DNA of 64,000 bases from Arthrobotrys musiformis (lineage: Eukaryota; Ascomycota; Orbiliomycetes; Orbiliales; Orbiliaceae), in assembly GCA_036971715.1 (NCBI GenBank), contig JAVHJL010000005.1, forward strand, positions 3,472,001 through 3,536,000, written 5' to 3'. The position numbers were made by a program, and so were the translations under genes. Positions 34,856-47,809 of the stretch are shown here, one piece after another (the stretch's first letter is position 1; each line of letters starts with the position of its first letter). Under the pieces are notes generated by a model that was not told the DNA's origin, did no database searches, and saw only the letters and a program-made list of their open reading frames with translations.

Positions 34856-35561
34856 TTTGGATTAGTTTATGCCTGTGGTGTATACTATCTTTTCATGCAT
34901 TGCTATTGTTATAGCAGAGTTTAAATTTGAGGCTCGAACCTCGAGACGAGCGGCGTCGTGGATTTAAAGTTAGCGTCGGGAAATTTTCCCTTGTTGCAAA
35001 ATTTTATATCAACGCAGAAAAAAAATTTAAAAGCTTCAGTTGCGCTAAGAATAAACGACGAGGGTGGCGAATACGGAAGGGACTAGGGGCCAGGGGGTAT
35101 GTTCAAAAAAGGATAACTTTTATATTCCGGTCTATTTCATGGATCCTATCTACAAAAAAGCGGTGATGCGGCGATGCTTTTGGTACTTCTTATATAAAGT
35201 GGAATCGTCAATATAAACATCACTCTCCCGGACATAATCTATATAATACATGGTGAAAAGGAAGAAAAGGTATACACAGCAGAAGGGAAAACCACAAAAG
35301 ACCCAAGAAGAAGAAAACCCCTATTTAGGCTCGAGATTAAAGAAAAGAGACCGTAGATCGTGGAGAATAACCCGAAAACCCCAGAAGTGAAGAAAAAAGC
35401 CCCATTGTATGCGTGTTCTTTTTGTTTCGTTTGCGATCGGCAGCGTATCCGTGGGTGAGTGAATAGTCGGGGGAAATATGTACAATTTAAAAAGTGTTCC
35501 GTCGTACTCGCTCGTGGAGGGAATGGAAGACCATGGTCTTTCCATATTGCAGGTAGTGAGA
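34856..35561. other. Intergenic between MTG2 and MSS116
   Basis: Five-prime flank of MTG2 and 3' flank of MSS116. No gene was seen. Confidence 0.5.
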
Positions 35562-37861
35562 TTAGTATGCGTCGCGGGATTGTCTGTCACCTCTCGGTCG
35601 GAAGCCACCGTCGGATCTGTTGTCGTAGCTACGACCGCCCTCTCTCCTGCCTCCAAAATCACTACCGCCTCTTCGGCCTCCAAAGTCGTTGCCATCCCTT
35701 CTGCTGGGGAAGTTTCCACCCTCTCTTCTGCCGCCATATCCACCTCCGCTTTGCCTGTTTCCAAAGCCACCATCTGACCTACCACCCTCTGACCTGCCAC
35801 CCTCTGACCTTCCACCCTGACCACCAAAGCCTCCTCGCCTCTCCCCGCCAAACGATCGCCTTTCTCCACCAAAGCCCCGTCTTTCTCCACCAAAGTTTCG
35901 CCCTTCTCCGCCACGACTCTCGTAGCTACTGCCGTCCATACGTCCATTCCTGGATGAGTAGCTTACACCAGCATTTCTACCTCGGACGTCCGAATCATCC
36001 AAAGGCGCGATCCAGCCCTTCTTAACCGCAGCGTCGAACGGTAGAGCCATCCTCCTGCACCAGTCCCGACTTACGGGCATCGGGTTCTCATGTCCGAAAT
36101 TGTATCTGGCAACATTGCTCAAAGATCTGACGAGGTTCATGGTATCGATTCCGTGTGTGGTAAAGTATCCAATCATGGCAGTCCATGCCTGCTTGAGGAG
36201 GGCGGAGTCCAAACGAGCGCAGGCCTCGACAATAGCTCTGGCGAATTCGGAGGCCTTGGGGTGTAATGTATCAAGATCGCTGAGTTTGGCGGTCTTCGAT
36301 ACCAAGTCGTCGTTCTCGTCGTGAATAAGCTTGATTCCTCGGAGCTCCCGCAGAGCGACCTGGGCATCAACATCGCTGAGGAGAAGGTATCCAATACTTC
36401 GACCGCTTTCGATGTTCTTTCCTCGAGCAGTACGGCCGATACGATGGATGTATTGCTCTCGGTTCGATGGAGCACCAACTTGAATGACGTGGGTAACGTT
36501 GGGGAAGTCCATTCCACGGGCAGTAACGTCAGAGGAGAACAAAACGGCATTTTCGCCGCGTCTGAAAGCATTGGCGGCCTCGGTACGGCGGAGTTGGGTG
36601 AGACGAGAGTGGATTTGAATCAGATCGAGTGGGAACAATGGGTGGGCATCACTTCCGGGGAGTCTGACGCGGCGGAACATCATTGCCGCCAATTCAGCTC
36701 CACGAGCGGTGCTAAAGAAAACCATGGCCTTGAAAGGCTCACCGGCTTTCCTGGCTTTGTTGTTCTCACGGTGGAGCAGTTCGAACAGTGTTGGGTGCAT
36801 GTTCTCCATTCCTTCGCACATAATTACGTGCTGTGGAACTTTGGTATGTGTCTCAGCGTCGTTGGGGTCGATCGTGTTGACAAACTTGAATCCGGGGCGC
36901 ATAGTGTCGGCAATCATCTTACGGACCTTCTCTGGCATGGTGGCGGAGAACATGAGAGTCTGCTTGTCCTTGGGGAGATATCCTCTGATTTGTTGGATTT
37001 CTTTCTCGAATCCCATAGACATGAGCGAGTCGGCTTCATCAAAGATGACGGTCTGAAGGTTCTTCATTTCAACCCCGGAATTGGGATCGGACAAAACGTC
37101 TGCGAGACGGCCAGGGGTGGCGACCAAGATATTGGCACCTCTTAGATGGTAGTCTCTGAGAGAGTAAGCCTTTCCGGTACCACCGACCATACACGAGACA
37201 TGCAAGCCGGTGCCACGGGTGAGAACCTGGGCTTCCTTAGAGATCTGCTCGGCCAACTCTCGGGTAGGCGAAATGATAAGGATGCGAGGGTTGGCGAACG
37301 ACTTGTTTCCGCCAATATTTTGTGGGTATTCGGGTTTCTTTACGCCGCTCTTGATGAGTTTATTGAGGGATGGGATAAGGAAGGCAAGAGTTTTTCCTGT
37401 TCCGGTTTTTGCTCGTGCAATACTTTTAAAAATCACGGTTAGTAAGCTTCGAAAGTGTAACTAAAGACAGAAGATAGAGAAAAAACATACACATCAGTTT
37501 CGCTAAGAGAAACCGGGATGGTCTTAGCCTGGACCTCAGTCATATTTTCGTATTTCATACCCTGGGTAATAGTATTGACAATGCTCTGATCGATACCGAT
37601 ATCCGCCAGTCCAGCGAAGGTGGTTGGATTACCTGGAGCAGCGGCACGTTGGGACCCGGCATCCTGTTGAACGGCAGCCTCCTGGAATAGTCGACGGGTA
37701 GTAGCGAATGTTCGGTACGAAGGAGTAGTTTTCGGGATAACGAATGGTGCGGCAGATCTCTCCGCCTGTCTGGCAGCTCCAATCGCCTGGGTAATATATC
37801 TCAAAGATACATTTCGGGGAGTTATCCGCCTTGGGAGGGCGGTTCGGATTGTGGAAAGCAT
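35562..37861 (-). CDS. MSS116: MSS116-type mitochondrial DEAD-box RNA helicase
   Basis: Two exons, 37861-37491 and 37422-35562, join to 743 residues across a 68-nt intron (donor GTATGT, acceptor AAAAG). The N-terminus is Arg/Ser/Thr-rich, as expected for mitochondrial targeting. The Q-motif region begins at about residue 80. Motif I is AKTGTGKT (128-135), motif II DEAD (252-255), motif III SAT (283-285), and motif VI HRIGRTARG lies in the second RecA domain. A helical MSS116-type extension follows, then a basic RGG-rich tail of about 120 residues made of GGERR, GGRSEG and GRREGG units. The protein is an ATP-dependent RNA chaperone for group I/II intron splicing and translation in mitochondria. 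Confidence 0.95.
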
Positions 37862-38376
37862 GGTGGCGGCGGGGTGCCCTTCTCTCGACTCAAAAAGTGG
37901 GATGCAAAGCTCGAACTAGCGAAACTTGCGGAATAAACGAAAGACAGCTGAAGCTGTTGATGATGAAGATATCAATTAAGATACCAAGTGCGACGGATGG
38001 CGGCTGTCGTCGAACGAAGTGGTCAATTGAGACCAGAGGAGGGGAGGAGGAGGTTGATGGAGGAGAAGGTTGATGTGGGATGGATGGGATGCTGCACGTT
38101 GGAGGAAGCCCGACTGAATTTTTGTTCGCAGAGATTTTTTTTGCTGGTTTGCGGCGATAAGGAAAACGCCAAGACCGCTCCATTTTCCAACACCCACAAC
38201 GCAGCTTCTGCTGCTCTAGTGCTACGCATGTACATAGTCCCGCGGGACTAGAGTGCTATAGAGTGCTACCTATATACCACATGTTTATCTTCAATTTCCA
38301 CCCTCAGTACTGGTTTTGATAGGATAGTATTAACCAATTATATACAGAGTAATGGACCCACATCCTGAGGAGACTC
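37862..38376. other. Intergenic, 5' flank of MSS116
   Basis: No gene was seen. It holds the MSS116 promoter and the 3' flank of the NLR gene. Confidence 0.5.
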
Positions 38377-41300
38377 CTACGTAAGGTCATCCTTTTTATA
38401 AAACCATCGCTCGAATTTGTCCACAGTAGCCTGGTCCAATTCTATGATCCTGATATCTCCTGATTCTGTTGCCCAAGCAAACATGTTGTCGTAGAAGGCA
38501 ACACAACGCTGCTCGTCAATGCGCGTTGCCAAAAACGGTCTGCCTTTCCATGTCCACCAGTGAGCAGCACCACCCATATCAGAAAAGCCGACCTCAGATC
38601 TTATCTCTACCTTTTCTAGATCAAAAATCCCTTTGCCAGATATCAATTTATTTTGTGGGTTCCGAATACGCAGGTTGCAACTTTCGCGAGGGACCTTAAG
38701 AGGAAAGCTATTTGCCTCCACCAGATTTCCAGTCGACACATCAAAGAGGTAGCCGTTGTAATGATCGCACCTGTCGGCCTTGGTATCCATCGCCCACAAA
38801 GAAAGCTGGCTCTTTTCCGTGAAAAACATGCGTCGCATCGTACAGTCCTCCGGCCATGCTATACTTCCAAATACCGCGTTGGTAGTCCGTGACGGGATGT
38901 GGTATGCTAAGGGGCTTTGATTAAGATCATAATTGGCATACACCAAGTATTCACCGTCCCTAGAAAACTCAAGGCTCGCCCCGCCCGGCCAGCCTATTCG
39001 AATATCGTCACTCACAAGCACGCTTGTTAGCGGCGTCGAAGTTAAATTCCACAACCGTAGCGAGGCGAAACGATTGTGCCTTTTAAGCGCACAAAAAACT
39101 GCCAGGGTCCTCCCGTCTGGCGAGAATGCAAGACACTGAACATGAACATGGGACAGCTTGTCGTTGATATTCCATGTGTGGGTGGAATCCCCCGAACGTG
39201 TGCTCCATATTGTAATGCTTCCATCCTCAGATGCGCAGGCGAGCGACTCCGAGTCTGGCGAAAACACAACACATCGGTATTCGATAGGGCTAGGAGCTCG
39301 AAGCAATTTGGGGCTTCTAAGAGATGCCGCATCCCAAAGTTGAGCACACCTCGACGTCTTCCAACCATCATCCTTCCTTACTACTACTATCAATTGACCG
39401 TTCGGAGAGAAACCTAAGAGGTCGGTCATAACATTCGGATCCGATCGTGTACCAAGGCGAGAAAACTCCAAATCCCAGACATCGAGAGAACCGGAGGAAG
39501 ATAGCGAAGCGACTACGTTTCCGCATGCTGTAGCCGACTTGATCGGCTGTGAATCCTTGCGAGGATACGCGGCTTTGAGGAAGAGACCATCGACATCCCA
39601 CACACTCACAACCCCGTCCGCCATAGCAGAAATAATCTCCCCATGCTTCTCAAGACTAGTCAACAAACGTCTTCCTAATCCCAAAACTTTAATACCAGCC
39701 GTGGTCCTCAGATCGATCGCTTTTTTCGCAAGATATACTCCTGCCCTACCAGCTTCAAAATCCCAATCCCAATTCCAATCCCACAACTCGATTCTGTCGC
39801 CGATCGCGATCGCTTCAGTCACTTTGGTTATTCGGAAATCATGCTCATCCACGACTCTCCCGCCCGCCATCGCCGTTATCTGGTTCTCATGGCAACATAA
39901 CCCGGGGCACAACGCTGCTGCTGGCCCGGAGTCTCTTTGTACAACTGTAACTAAGTCCCCTGTCTCTATATCCCAAATCCTGAAAAGGACGTCCGGAGAA
40001 GCCGCCAAGAGGTAGGTACAATCATCATATGTACTGAAACTAATCAACGTAAAAAGCGACGACGGTGCTGCTATTTCCCGTATCATTTTTGGGGGCGGAA
40101 ATGCCGAATCGGAATCATCATCGATATCAATGCTCCAGATCTTAATCGAATGCTTTAAATTTGACGCTGAGGCAAAGATTAACGAGTCCTGGGGCGAAGA
40201 AGCGGGTATTTCAAGAGAAATTGCAGAGTTCCTCAGTGTACGGTTTAAGGCGGCTTCCGAGCACTTAGAATTACCGTCTCCTTTAAGTGTTTGAATGACT
40301 TTCTTTGATCCTTCATCTATTATTTTGATCTCACCGTCATCCGTTCCCACAAAAATGCGGCCAGTGCCGCCCTGTCGAAATAGCGCGGCGAAAATGAAGG
40401 TTCCCGAACCAACTTCGAATCGCTCTGGAGGTTCGTCCAAATTTTCAATTTCGAAAACCCAGAGAGTCCCACTGCTCGATATACATAGAAGATATCTTCC
40501 GACGTATGAAAAGTCAATACACTGAAGATCTAGGCAGTCTCTAAACCAGTCTCCGTGTAGCCGAGGCAATCCCGATCCCACTGAACCCCAGTCTCTGTCA
40601 GGCTTGGGGATTCTCGACAGCCAGCTAATGTTATTGGAAAATAATTGTCGTATTTGGCTTTTTTCGGGAGCGTTGAGAATAGAGGCAGTGTAAATTTGTA
40701 AGGGGTGTGCCTTGATGAGCGGAAGGTTATCTATTAGAAATTGGAATATTTCGTATAGAAGCTCCGATAATACTGGCGAATCTCGGGCCTGCCATTTTTT
40801 TGACGCATTAGCTTTGCCCTTCAGGATATTTTATAAAAGGAGGGGAGATTTCTAAGCTGACCGATATGATGCGGTAAAACTTGACCACTTGTTCTGGTAG
40901 GGTACGTTCCATGAAGACGACGTCAACGAGGGCCAAGAGCTCAAGCCAATGAAGGAGGTGTTTTTCGAGAAATCGATGGATTTTTCCATGGTCCCCAGTA
41001 GTCTCATTCCCACGGTCCCTAGTGGGGTAACCGCTCATAATTATATGCTCTAACCACCACCGACAGGCGTATTCTGTGGCAGGTGACACATATTTCTCCA
41101 CAACTGTATCTCGATAGACCCCTCTCGGGCGCTGATAATCGGGCTCTAGGTTGCAAATATTTCTCGTAAGGGTCTTGTCGAGAACAGAAAGACACCATTC
41201 GGTGAGTCTGCCGTGCAAATTTTCTATATCAATGTAAAACGAGGTATGTCCTCTCGTTTTTGGATCTAGTAGAAACTCCTGAAAAGAGAGATGGTAGGGC

Positions 41301-43019
41301 CGAATACCTTCCGCAGGATCTTCTGGTATGTAAAGAACTGAGTGGAATGCACTGAGTCGATGCCGAATAAGGCCTTCTTCGGTACCTAATAACTGGGATA
41401 GATCACGCATCGATAATCTTGATTTTGGCACAAATATTACCCCTAACGTATCCATAGTGTCCTCGATCAGCACTTTCTCCTCATCTTTATCCAAATCTTT
41501 ACCCGCTAGCAACTGTTCAAACACCGGAAGATACGTCCGCCCAAGCTTCGATATGTGGCTTTTGGATTGATATTCCAAAATCTTTTGCAGCTGCAACTTC
41601 GGTCCAAAGGGAGAATCCTTCACCAAACGGCAAATTGTCGAAGCGACGATAAATAGAGGGGACGATATGTCCACAATAGTTCGAATAGTATCGTCTCCTG
41701 GCCACCCGGCCGGGAGCCCCATCTCGCATTCGTTAACAATGTCCTGGAAACTTTGTTTCAGGAATGTAGTGATATCCTCTTTTATGATACTTTGTTCAAT
41801 ATCATGCAAAACAAGGTCCTTGTAGGTCCCATCGATCCCTCTAAACCCCGCCCTAATCGGAGTCTCTGGACGGCTTGTGATGAAAATGCGAATATCCATA
41901 GGCCCTGCCCCGACAAGTTTTCCGAGCAAGCCGACCAAAAATCGAACGTTGTTCTCATCGTCACACTCATCAAGAGCATCAATTACAATAACTGAGGCGG
42001 TACTCCTAGGGCTAGGGGTTACCGAGATTGAGGATAATGGTTCTAGAACAAGGCTGTCGAATTGCATCTTTATCTCTTTTGTCGATATTTCAGGATTTTG
42101 ATTTACCGCATTTTCGACATATGGGGATAGCTGAGGAAGATGCGCACAAAGTCCTGCCGCTATAGTTGTAACAAACTTGGAAGCATTACCACGATCTCCA
42201 CCACCTCGCTTGAAGAAGAAGCTAGCGGCAAGCATTCCTTGAGCTCGAAGGTCGGTGGCGATGGTTCTACTAATCGTTGATTTTCCCGTCCCGGCTGCCC
42301 CAGATAACCAGAATATTTGTTTCGTGTCGTTTTGGGAAGTTGCTACCCACGCATGAAAGTCCTTGAGGAGTTGCTCTCTTGTATTCGGGAGACATTTTGG
42401 TTCGTGCTGGTCCTCGTATGAGCCGAATACGGCAGCTGAAATTGCAATTTGAGTTGGCTTCAGCTGACGCTCTAAAATACCCTAACTCTACTTATATTTA
42501 GGGAAGTGGAATGAATATACCTGCACAAACTGGCAATCCAGAGATTCTTGCGACTGCGGCAGCGATTTTGTTCACGTTGTGATCTATCTTCAAAACCACC
42601 TTCAACTGGTCGAGATTTAATGCAGACTGGATCGTTTCTTCAAATCTTTTCAAGTTTGCTATCGTTTTTTCGATTTCGGTCTTCTCAAAGGGCCACTTTA
42701 ACCGTCCGGTATACTTCCTAAATCGACCCCGCGCACCCTTTGGTTCGAGCTTTTCCAGCAATTCTTTCAACAAGTTCTTGGATTTCAATAGAGTATCTTT
42801 TAGTTCCACCGAGCTCTCTAGTTTGTCTTTGTAAGGCCCTGCAATCAGTTGATCAACCTCTTTTACTAGTTTGTCGATGGCGAGGATCCGATCCCGTAAT
42901 GCGATTTGGTCCGAATCCGCATGTTTGACGTCGCTGATGTATCCATTGAGGAGCTTGGTGAGTTTTCCGGCGAGTTCGACGATTGCGATGATACTCGCCG
43001 CGGCGCCGACGGCCTCCAT
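38377..43019 (-). CDS. NLR/STAND protein: helical N-domain, NACHT, WD40
   Basis: Three exons, 43019-42521, 42471-40862 and 40818-38377, join in frame to 1516 residues. Residues 1-165 match the fungal NLR N-terminal helical family (start MEAVGAAASIIAIVELAGK; HeLo-like/SesA-like group). The link YEDQHEPKCLPNTREQLL leads into the NACHT domain with Walker A GAAGTGKST at 224-232 and Walker B VIVIDALDECD at about 327-337, then the helical winged region. Residues about 780-1516 hold a divergent WD40 array (VVFSPDSESLACASEDGSI, LAFSPDGRTLAVF and LEFSRDGEYLVY are the clearest blades). Such proteins act in fungal heterokaryon incompatibility and innate-immunity-like death pathways. The second intron (donor GTCAGC, acceptor TGAAG, 43 nt) is short and has a weak donor; a 60-nt alternative starting further upstream is also in frame. 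No premature stop was seen. Confidence 0.88.
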
Positions 43020-44497
43020 TTTGAAATATTATAAGATTGGTATCTGCGATGGATCGAGTTCCAGAATTCTATTTTCCTCAAAAAAAGTTACGAAAATTGA
43101 TTGTGAGAAATATCGTCAGACCAAAAGAAAACTTCAAAGTTTCTCCGCTCAGGATCCTAGGAGCGATATTTCCAAGCCTTCCTGCATTGTCCGTCGTTTT
43201 TACGCCTTACCAGTTCACCTTGGCGGTGTGAATTTGCGCCTTTGAACAACCCGAAGCAAACGTTGCATTTACTATCCACGCGCGGTTACTTTGTTACCTT
43301 GAGGTTTTCAGGCCTTTTATTCACATCTGGATTTCAGCGGTGTTAGTTATTCCAAAATACCGTCTTTGTTGATGTATTGGGGCGATAACCACGCCGGGAA
43401 TCTGAATTGATACCTTCGAACCTGTTCACATGCATACCACCCAGTCTTAAGACGTCTTGCCCCCAACCCACCATCACTTTATTACCAGTCCAGTAGAATC
43501 GCAACCTAGTTTATACTGGTATCGTTCCCAGGTTTATACCAAATTTCTAATAGAAAAATAGCGAAACGTTAACTATCAATCCATTCGTTAGAACACTGTT
43601 CCTGCTTGGATGAGCCTGTAGTTCGAAATTCAGCCTTACGGAGGGGGGCTATATCCAGGTCCTGTTGTATTTCGCAAATATACTACTTACTTTTGAGTTG
43701 TTACGGGTATATCATGACGTTGAGGGGATCGACATGGTTGCGAAGTGGTACAGGGTCGTACGGTTACACACGTAGACGAATACCATATGAAGCATTCTTC
43801 TCATAGATACGGGATTTCACCTGAGTCTCTAGAGGGTGTACGAGATAGTCTTGAGACTACTAAGTAGCTATTAGCTAGCCCCGTGTACCCATGCACGTGT
43901 TATTTCTATATATGACAAGTCGGCCTGCCGCTACTTAAGCCCTAGTCTCGAGGCCAGTTAAGCCTAGTATTGATACTAGACTTAAGCTCCGGTTATACAG
44001 AATTACTTCAGTATTCAAGTATCCAGGGGAATACTATAATAGTGCACATAAAATACAGTTATGCATACGTTACGACACCTCTCCTATCGATAAACCGACT
44101 AGCGAGAAATGGAAAAGACTGCACGCGCGTGTTTCAAGAGGACTGTAACAATAAACGACATCGTATATGAAGGCGGGTGGGGATATATAAGCTATACAGA
44201 AGAAAAGAACCCGAAGCCGGAGAATTCGACGATTAGGACGACCTACCCGGTACCCGTCTCCATCGTTATGCATGCTCCGTTGTTTATACTTTACCTAATA
44301 CAAGAGGATGAGAAAGAGAACGAGGTTGCAGTAGTATGAGAGAAGTTTTGAGGAAACTTTTGTTTTAATGAAAATGCATCATCTACATAATGTTGACCAA
44401 GCATGAATCCGCCCGCCAAAAAAGAGAGTTAAAAGAGGTAGTAGGGGGGAAATGCAAAATGTAAAATGGGTAAAGAATCGAGATTTTGAAATTGATT
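43020..44497. other. Intergenic, no supported gene
   Basis: Five-prime flank of the NLR and 3' flank of BFR1. The part at about 43830-44000 is TpA/CTAG-rich like the tracts at 2.9 and 14.8 kb. No gene was seen. Confidence 0.5.
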
Positions 44498-46160
44498 CTA
44501 CTCGGCCTTGCTGTCGCTAACCGACAAGTCGCCGACGGCATCTTCAAGACGGTCCAACTTTTCGAGCTCTTCAATTCTAGCCTTGGCTTTAATGATGTTC
44601 TGGATGTATGTGTTAGTTTATTTTGTCTTGTATGTAGGCAGACGGAGGGTATTTTTACCTCTTTGGTGACTCTTTCCTGGTTTTCTTGGTAATGTTGAAG
44701 CTTGGCCTTGAGCTTCTCGATCAGGGCTGGTACTTCGTCCTGTCCAGTTGGTGGTGAAAGTTCAACCTTGCTCAATTCCTCGAGGATACCGATCGAGAGG
44801 GAGAACTTGGCAGGAGCGGGGGCTTCTGATCCAGCAGCCTTGTTCTTCTTGCCACCCTTCTTCTTGCTGTTTCCGCCAATGAAGTAGTCCTCTTCTTCCT
44901 TTTTGAGGACCTTCATTCCCTTGGGCTCTTCGGTGATAGTTCTTCCAACGGAGGCCTTGTATTGGCTGACTGGGCCGTCTGCCTTCTTTGGAGCACTCTC
45001 AGGGTCGAAGAAAGCGATCAAGTTTTCACAAGTATGGATTTCACTTGTGAAAGCCTTGAAGCTGGCATCCTCAAGCAGCTGGTTGGCAACCTCCATCTTC
45101 TTCTTCTTCTCATAGGCCTCACGCTCGGCCTTCTGCTTCTCCTTCCTGATCTTCCAAGCCTCTTGCTCGTAGTCTCGGTAAGCATTCTTGGCACCGTAGT
45201 ACGCATCCTTGAGAGCCTTGATTTCCCCAAACTTCTCCTGCTGTTCCTTCTGGAACTTTGTACGCTCGTCACGGAGAGAATTGAGGTTCTGGAAAACACC
45301 ATCCTGTTCGGCTTTGATAGAGTCGAGTTCCTTGGTGATTTCGGTAAACCGGTCCGAGAGGGCCTTAGCCTCTGGGTCGTCGAGTTGCGATCGAATATCA
45401 GCCAAAGAAGCCTTCAACTTGTCAATGGCGGCCTGCTCATCATCGAATCCGGCGAAATTCTTCTTGAGCTTCCTCAAGTTCGAGATCTGATCCAATGTCC
45501 GTCGCTCATCAACCAACTTGAGATTTCCACTGTCGACCTGGCCCTCCAACTTCTTGATTTCAGTATCGATCTCCTCGGGCGACTTGAAATTGATCTTGGC
45601 ACGTGCAGCTCTATGCGCGGCAATCTTATTGTTAATAGATTCGTTAAGAGCCTTCTGACGGTCCAATAGGTTCTGTCTCGAAGATTTCTTGGTGGATTGC
45701 GTGGCTCGGATCTCTCCAAGTTCCTTTCTAAGGGCGGATTGTCTTTGCTGAGCAGGATTCTGGGTGCCATTGGCGCCGGCTGGCTTGCTGAGGTCGAGCT
45801 TGGCCTTAACTTCGTTCTATATTCCCCGCTGAGTCAGTTATACACGCTTATATACGTCAGCCACGCAGGGCTACGGCCATGGCGCCCATGCTGTCCCACG
45901 AGTTCTGGCGAGAATAGGCGATATCATGGCTGAATGTAACTACCCGAAGGCAAACACGGCGAATAGCATGGTAGTTCCAATCCACCTTGTCCCATAGCCC
46001 GTCGGTAGCTTAAAGCCATAGCCCAGGAAAGCTCAATCGCACATACCAACTTCTTCATCATAGCCTCGTGCTCCTTCTGGAGCTGCGCGAGCTCCGTCTG
46101 GAACTTGGCCTCATCGGGCTTTTCTGGCTTGACTTTCCGTTCGACTGCAGCGTCGGCCAT
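44498..46160 (-). CDS. BFR1: BFR1, ER/polysome-associated coiled-coil protein
   Basis: Three exons, 46160-46047, 45816-44659 and 44599-44498, join to 457 residues. The protein is almost wholly charged coiled coil, with the family hallmarks NLLDRQKALNESINNKIAAHR, an acidic/Lys centre and a Lys/Gly-rich loop (YFIGGNSKKKGGKKNKA) before the C-terminal helices. BFR1 binds polysomal mRNPs at the ER and takes part in mRNA handling and segregation. The first intron is 230 nt, three to four times longer than others in the window. The last exon is only 34 codons and ends SVSDSKAE. The gene is divergent from RPB5. Confidence 0.93.
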
Positions 46161-46692
46161 TGTGACAACAGATAATTCGTAATATCGTAAAATGAAAGAA
46201 CTGCTGAACTGTCCAAAGGGAAATTGGAAGAACGGCGATATATTCAGGTAATCGACTCGACTGACTGACTGACTGGTGGCGGGTAAGAGAAAGGAGACGA
46301 CACGTTGTAGCTTCTGCTGCAGGGTCCCTGCTTCCTTTTTTTTTTTTTCTGGTGGAATTTTGCCGCGGGCAGTTTTTTCCTTGAAATTGGTGGTGGGCGG
46401 TAAATGTGTTGATGTGTTGCAGTGAAGTTGGACCTCTTTGTGGTCATGTGACCATAGCTCCGTTTGTTGTCGCGTTGGAATCAGAGTCGCAAAATGTTCT
46501 CTCTTCTTGCTCAGAAAGAGCCGCAGGCTTCAACCTCGAATCATCCTCATCACCACTCATCGCCACTATCATCGCCAGCTTCACCAACGTCGTATCCCCC
46601 GCCGAAGCTATCGACGTCTACTACCCCCTCAGCATCGCCTAATCCCTCTTCAGTTATAAAGCTAGTCTATATTTCCGAGAAACCTCACGACA
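46161..46692. promoter_or_regulatory. Bidirectional promoter of BFR1 and RPB5
   Basis: 532 bp separate the two start codons of these divergent housekeeping genes. It contains pyrimidine/purine-rich tracts (46330-46350, and a C/T-rich run at 46530-46640 on the RPB5 side) and no clear TATA box, as is common for constitutive fungal genes. Confidence 0.6.
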
Positions 46693-47505
46693 ATGTCGGA
46701 TGCAGATGCAAGAGAGGTCTCGCGCCTCTACCGCGCCTGGAGGACAGCACACGAGATGATCGCCGACAGGGTTAGATTTGAATCCTTGAATTCGGACCAA
46801 GCCTTATGCTAAGATATACGGTTTCCAGGGATACGATCTCACAGAAGAGGAGCTCAACATCAGTCTCGACGACTTCAAGGTCAAATACTGCGACTCTGAT
46901 GGCAGACCTCAGTACGATCCTTCTTCTCCAGCTCTAGCTCTAGCTTCATAGGCATAGTTATCACGGACTAAAACAAGTAACTTTACAGGCGAAAGAAGAT
47001 GACATTCTCCGCTAAACCATCTCAGTCGATGATTGACCGAAACACAGATACCCAAACCGGCCAGTTGATTCCAAACTCCTGTGGTACAATCTGGGTCGAA
47101 TTCTCCCCAGAACCTTCCATCGGTATCAAGCAGATGCGTGTTTTCGCCCATACTATAGTCGAACACAACTTCCATACCGGTGTCTTCATCACAATGGCCG
47201 CCTTGACATCGTCCGCAGCGAAGATAATTCCAACGGTTGCTCCGAGTGTCATCGAATGCTTTTTAGAACAGGATTTGTTGGTCAACATCACACGTCACGA
47301 ATTAGTCCCACAGCACGTCTTGATGAGCAGAGAGGATAAGAGGAAGTTGTTGGAGAGATACAGACTGAAGGAGACACAGCTGCCAAGAATCCAGCAGGCC
47401 GACCCGGTGGCCAAGTATTTCGGGCTAAAGAGAGGAATGGTAGTCAAGATTATCAGAAAGAGCGAGACGGCTGGCAGATACGCTAGTTACAGATGGGTCT
47501 ATTAA
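46693..47505 (+). CDS. RPB5: RPB5 (RPABC1), shared subunit of RNA polymerases I, II and III
   Basis: Three exons, 46693-46770, 46829-46911 and 46989-47505, join to 225 residues against 215 in yeast. The N-terminal jaw domain starts VSRLYRAWRTAHEMIADRGY and continues with LTEEELNISLDDFK. The very conserved C-terminal domain ends LPRIQQADPVAKYFGLKRG then MVVKIIRKSETAGRYASYRW, which is diagnostic. Donors are weak (GTTAGA, GTACGA), but both junctions restore the family sequence exactly. It acts in the nucleus at the polymerase jaw that grips downstream DNA. Confidence 0.97.
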
Positions 47506-47809
47506 ATACGAGGTCTCTGGGACGTAGGTGAACGCGTGGGGCGTGGATAATGAAGAGAAAACTTGCAACATGCGAGTTTTGTGTGTGTACGATCTTAGCA
47601 GCGAGGAACGGTCAGCGGAATGACATCAGCATTTCATGGCTTTCATATATGGCGTTAGAGGCGATAAATAAAAAAAACCGGATCTTAGACTGACAATAAG
47701 AATTTGACTTTTTATGTTATGGAAAGAGTTTAGCAGCCCCTTAGTGTTATCAGCTTTCTGAGAGTGAATGCTCATCGCCTAAACTTTTACCCTGCACGGC
47801 CCTTGTAGG

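Noticed and set aside
34930..34990. T-arm-like GAGGTTCGAGCCTC
   Set aside because: A simple inverted repeat without the rest of a cloverleaf.
36321..37145. Long plus-strand frames over MSS116 (also 35459-36025)
   Set aside because: Antisense shadows of a strongly conserved helicase; no independent domain or splice structure.
44962..45669. 235-codon plus-strand frame
   Set aside because: Antisense of the BFR1 coiled coil; the Leu-rich content is the complement of Glu/Lys codons.
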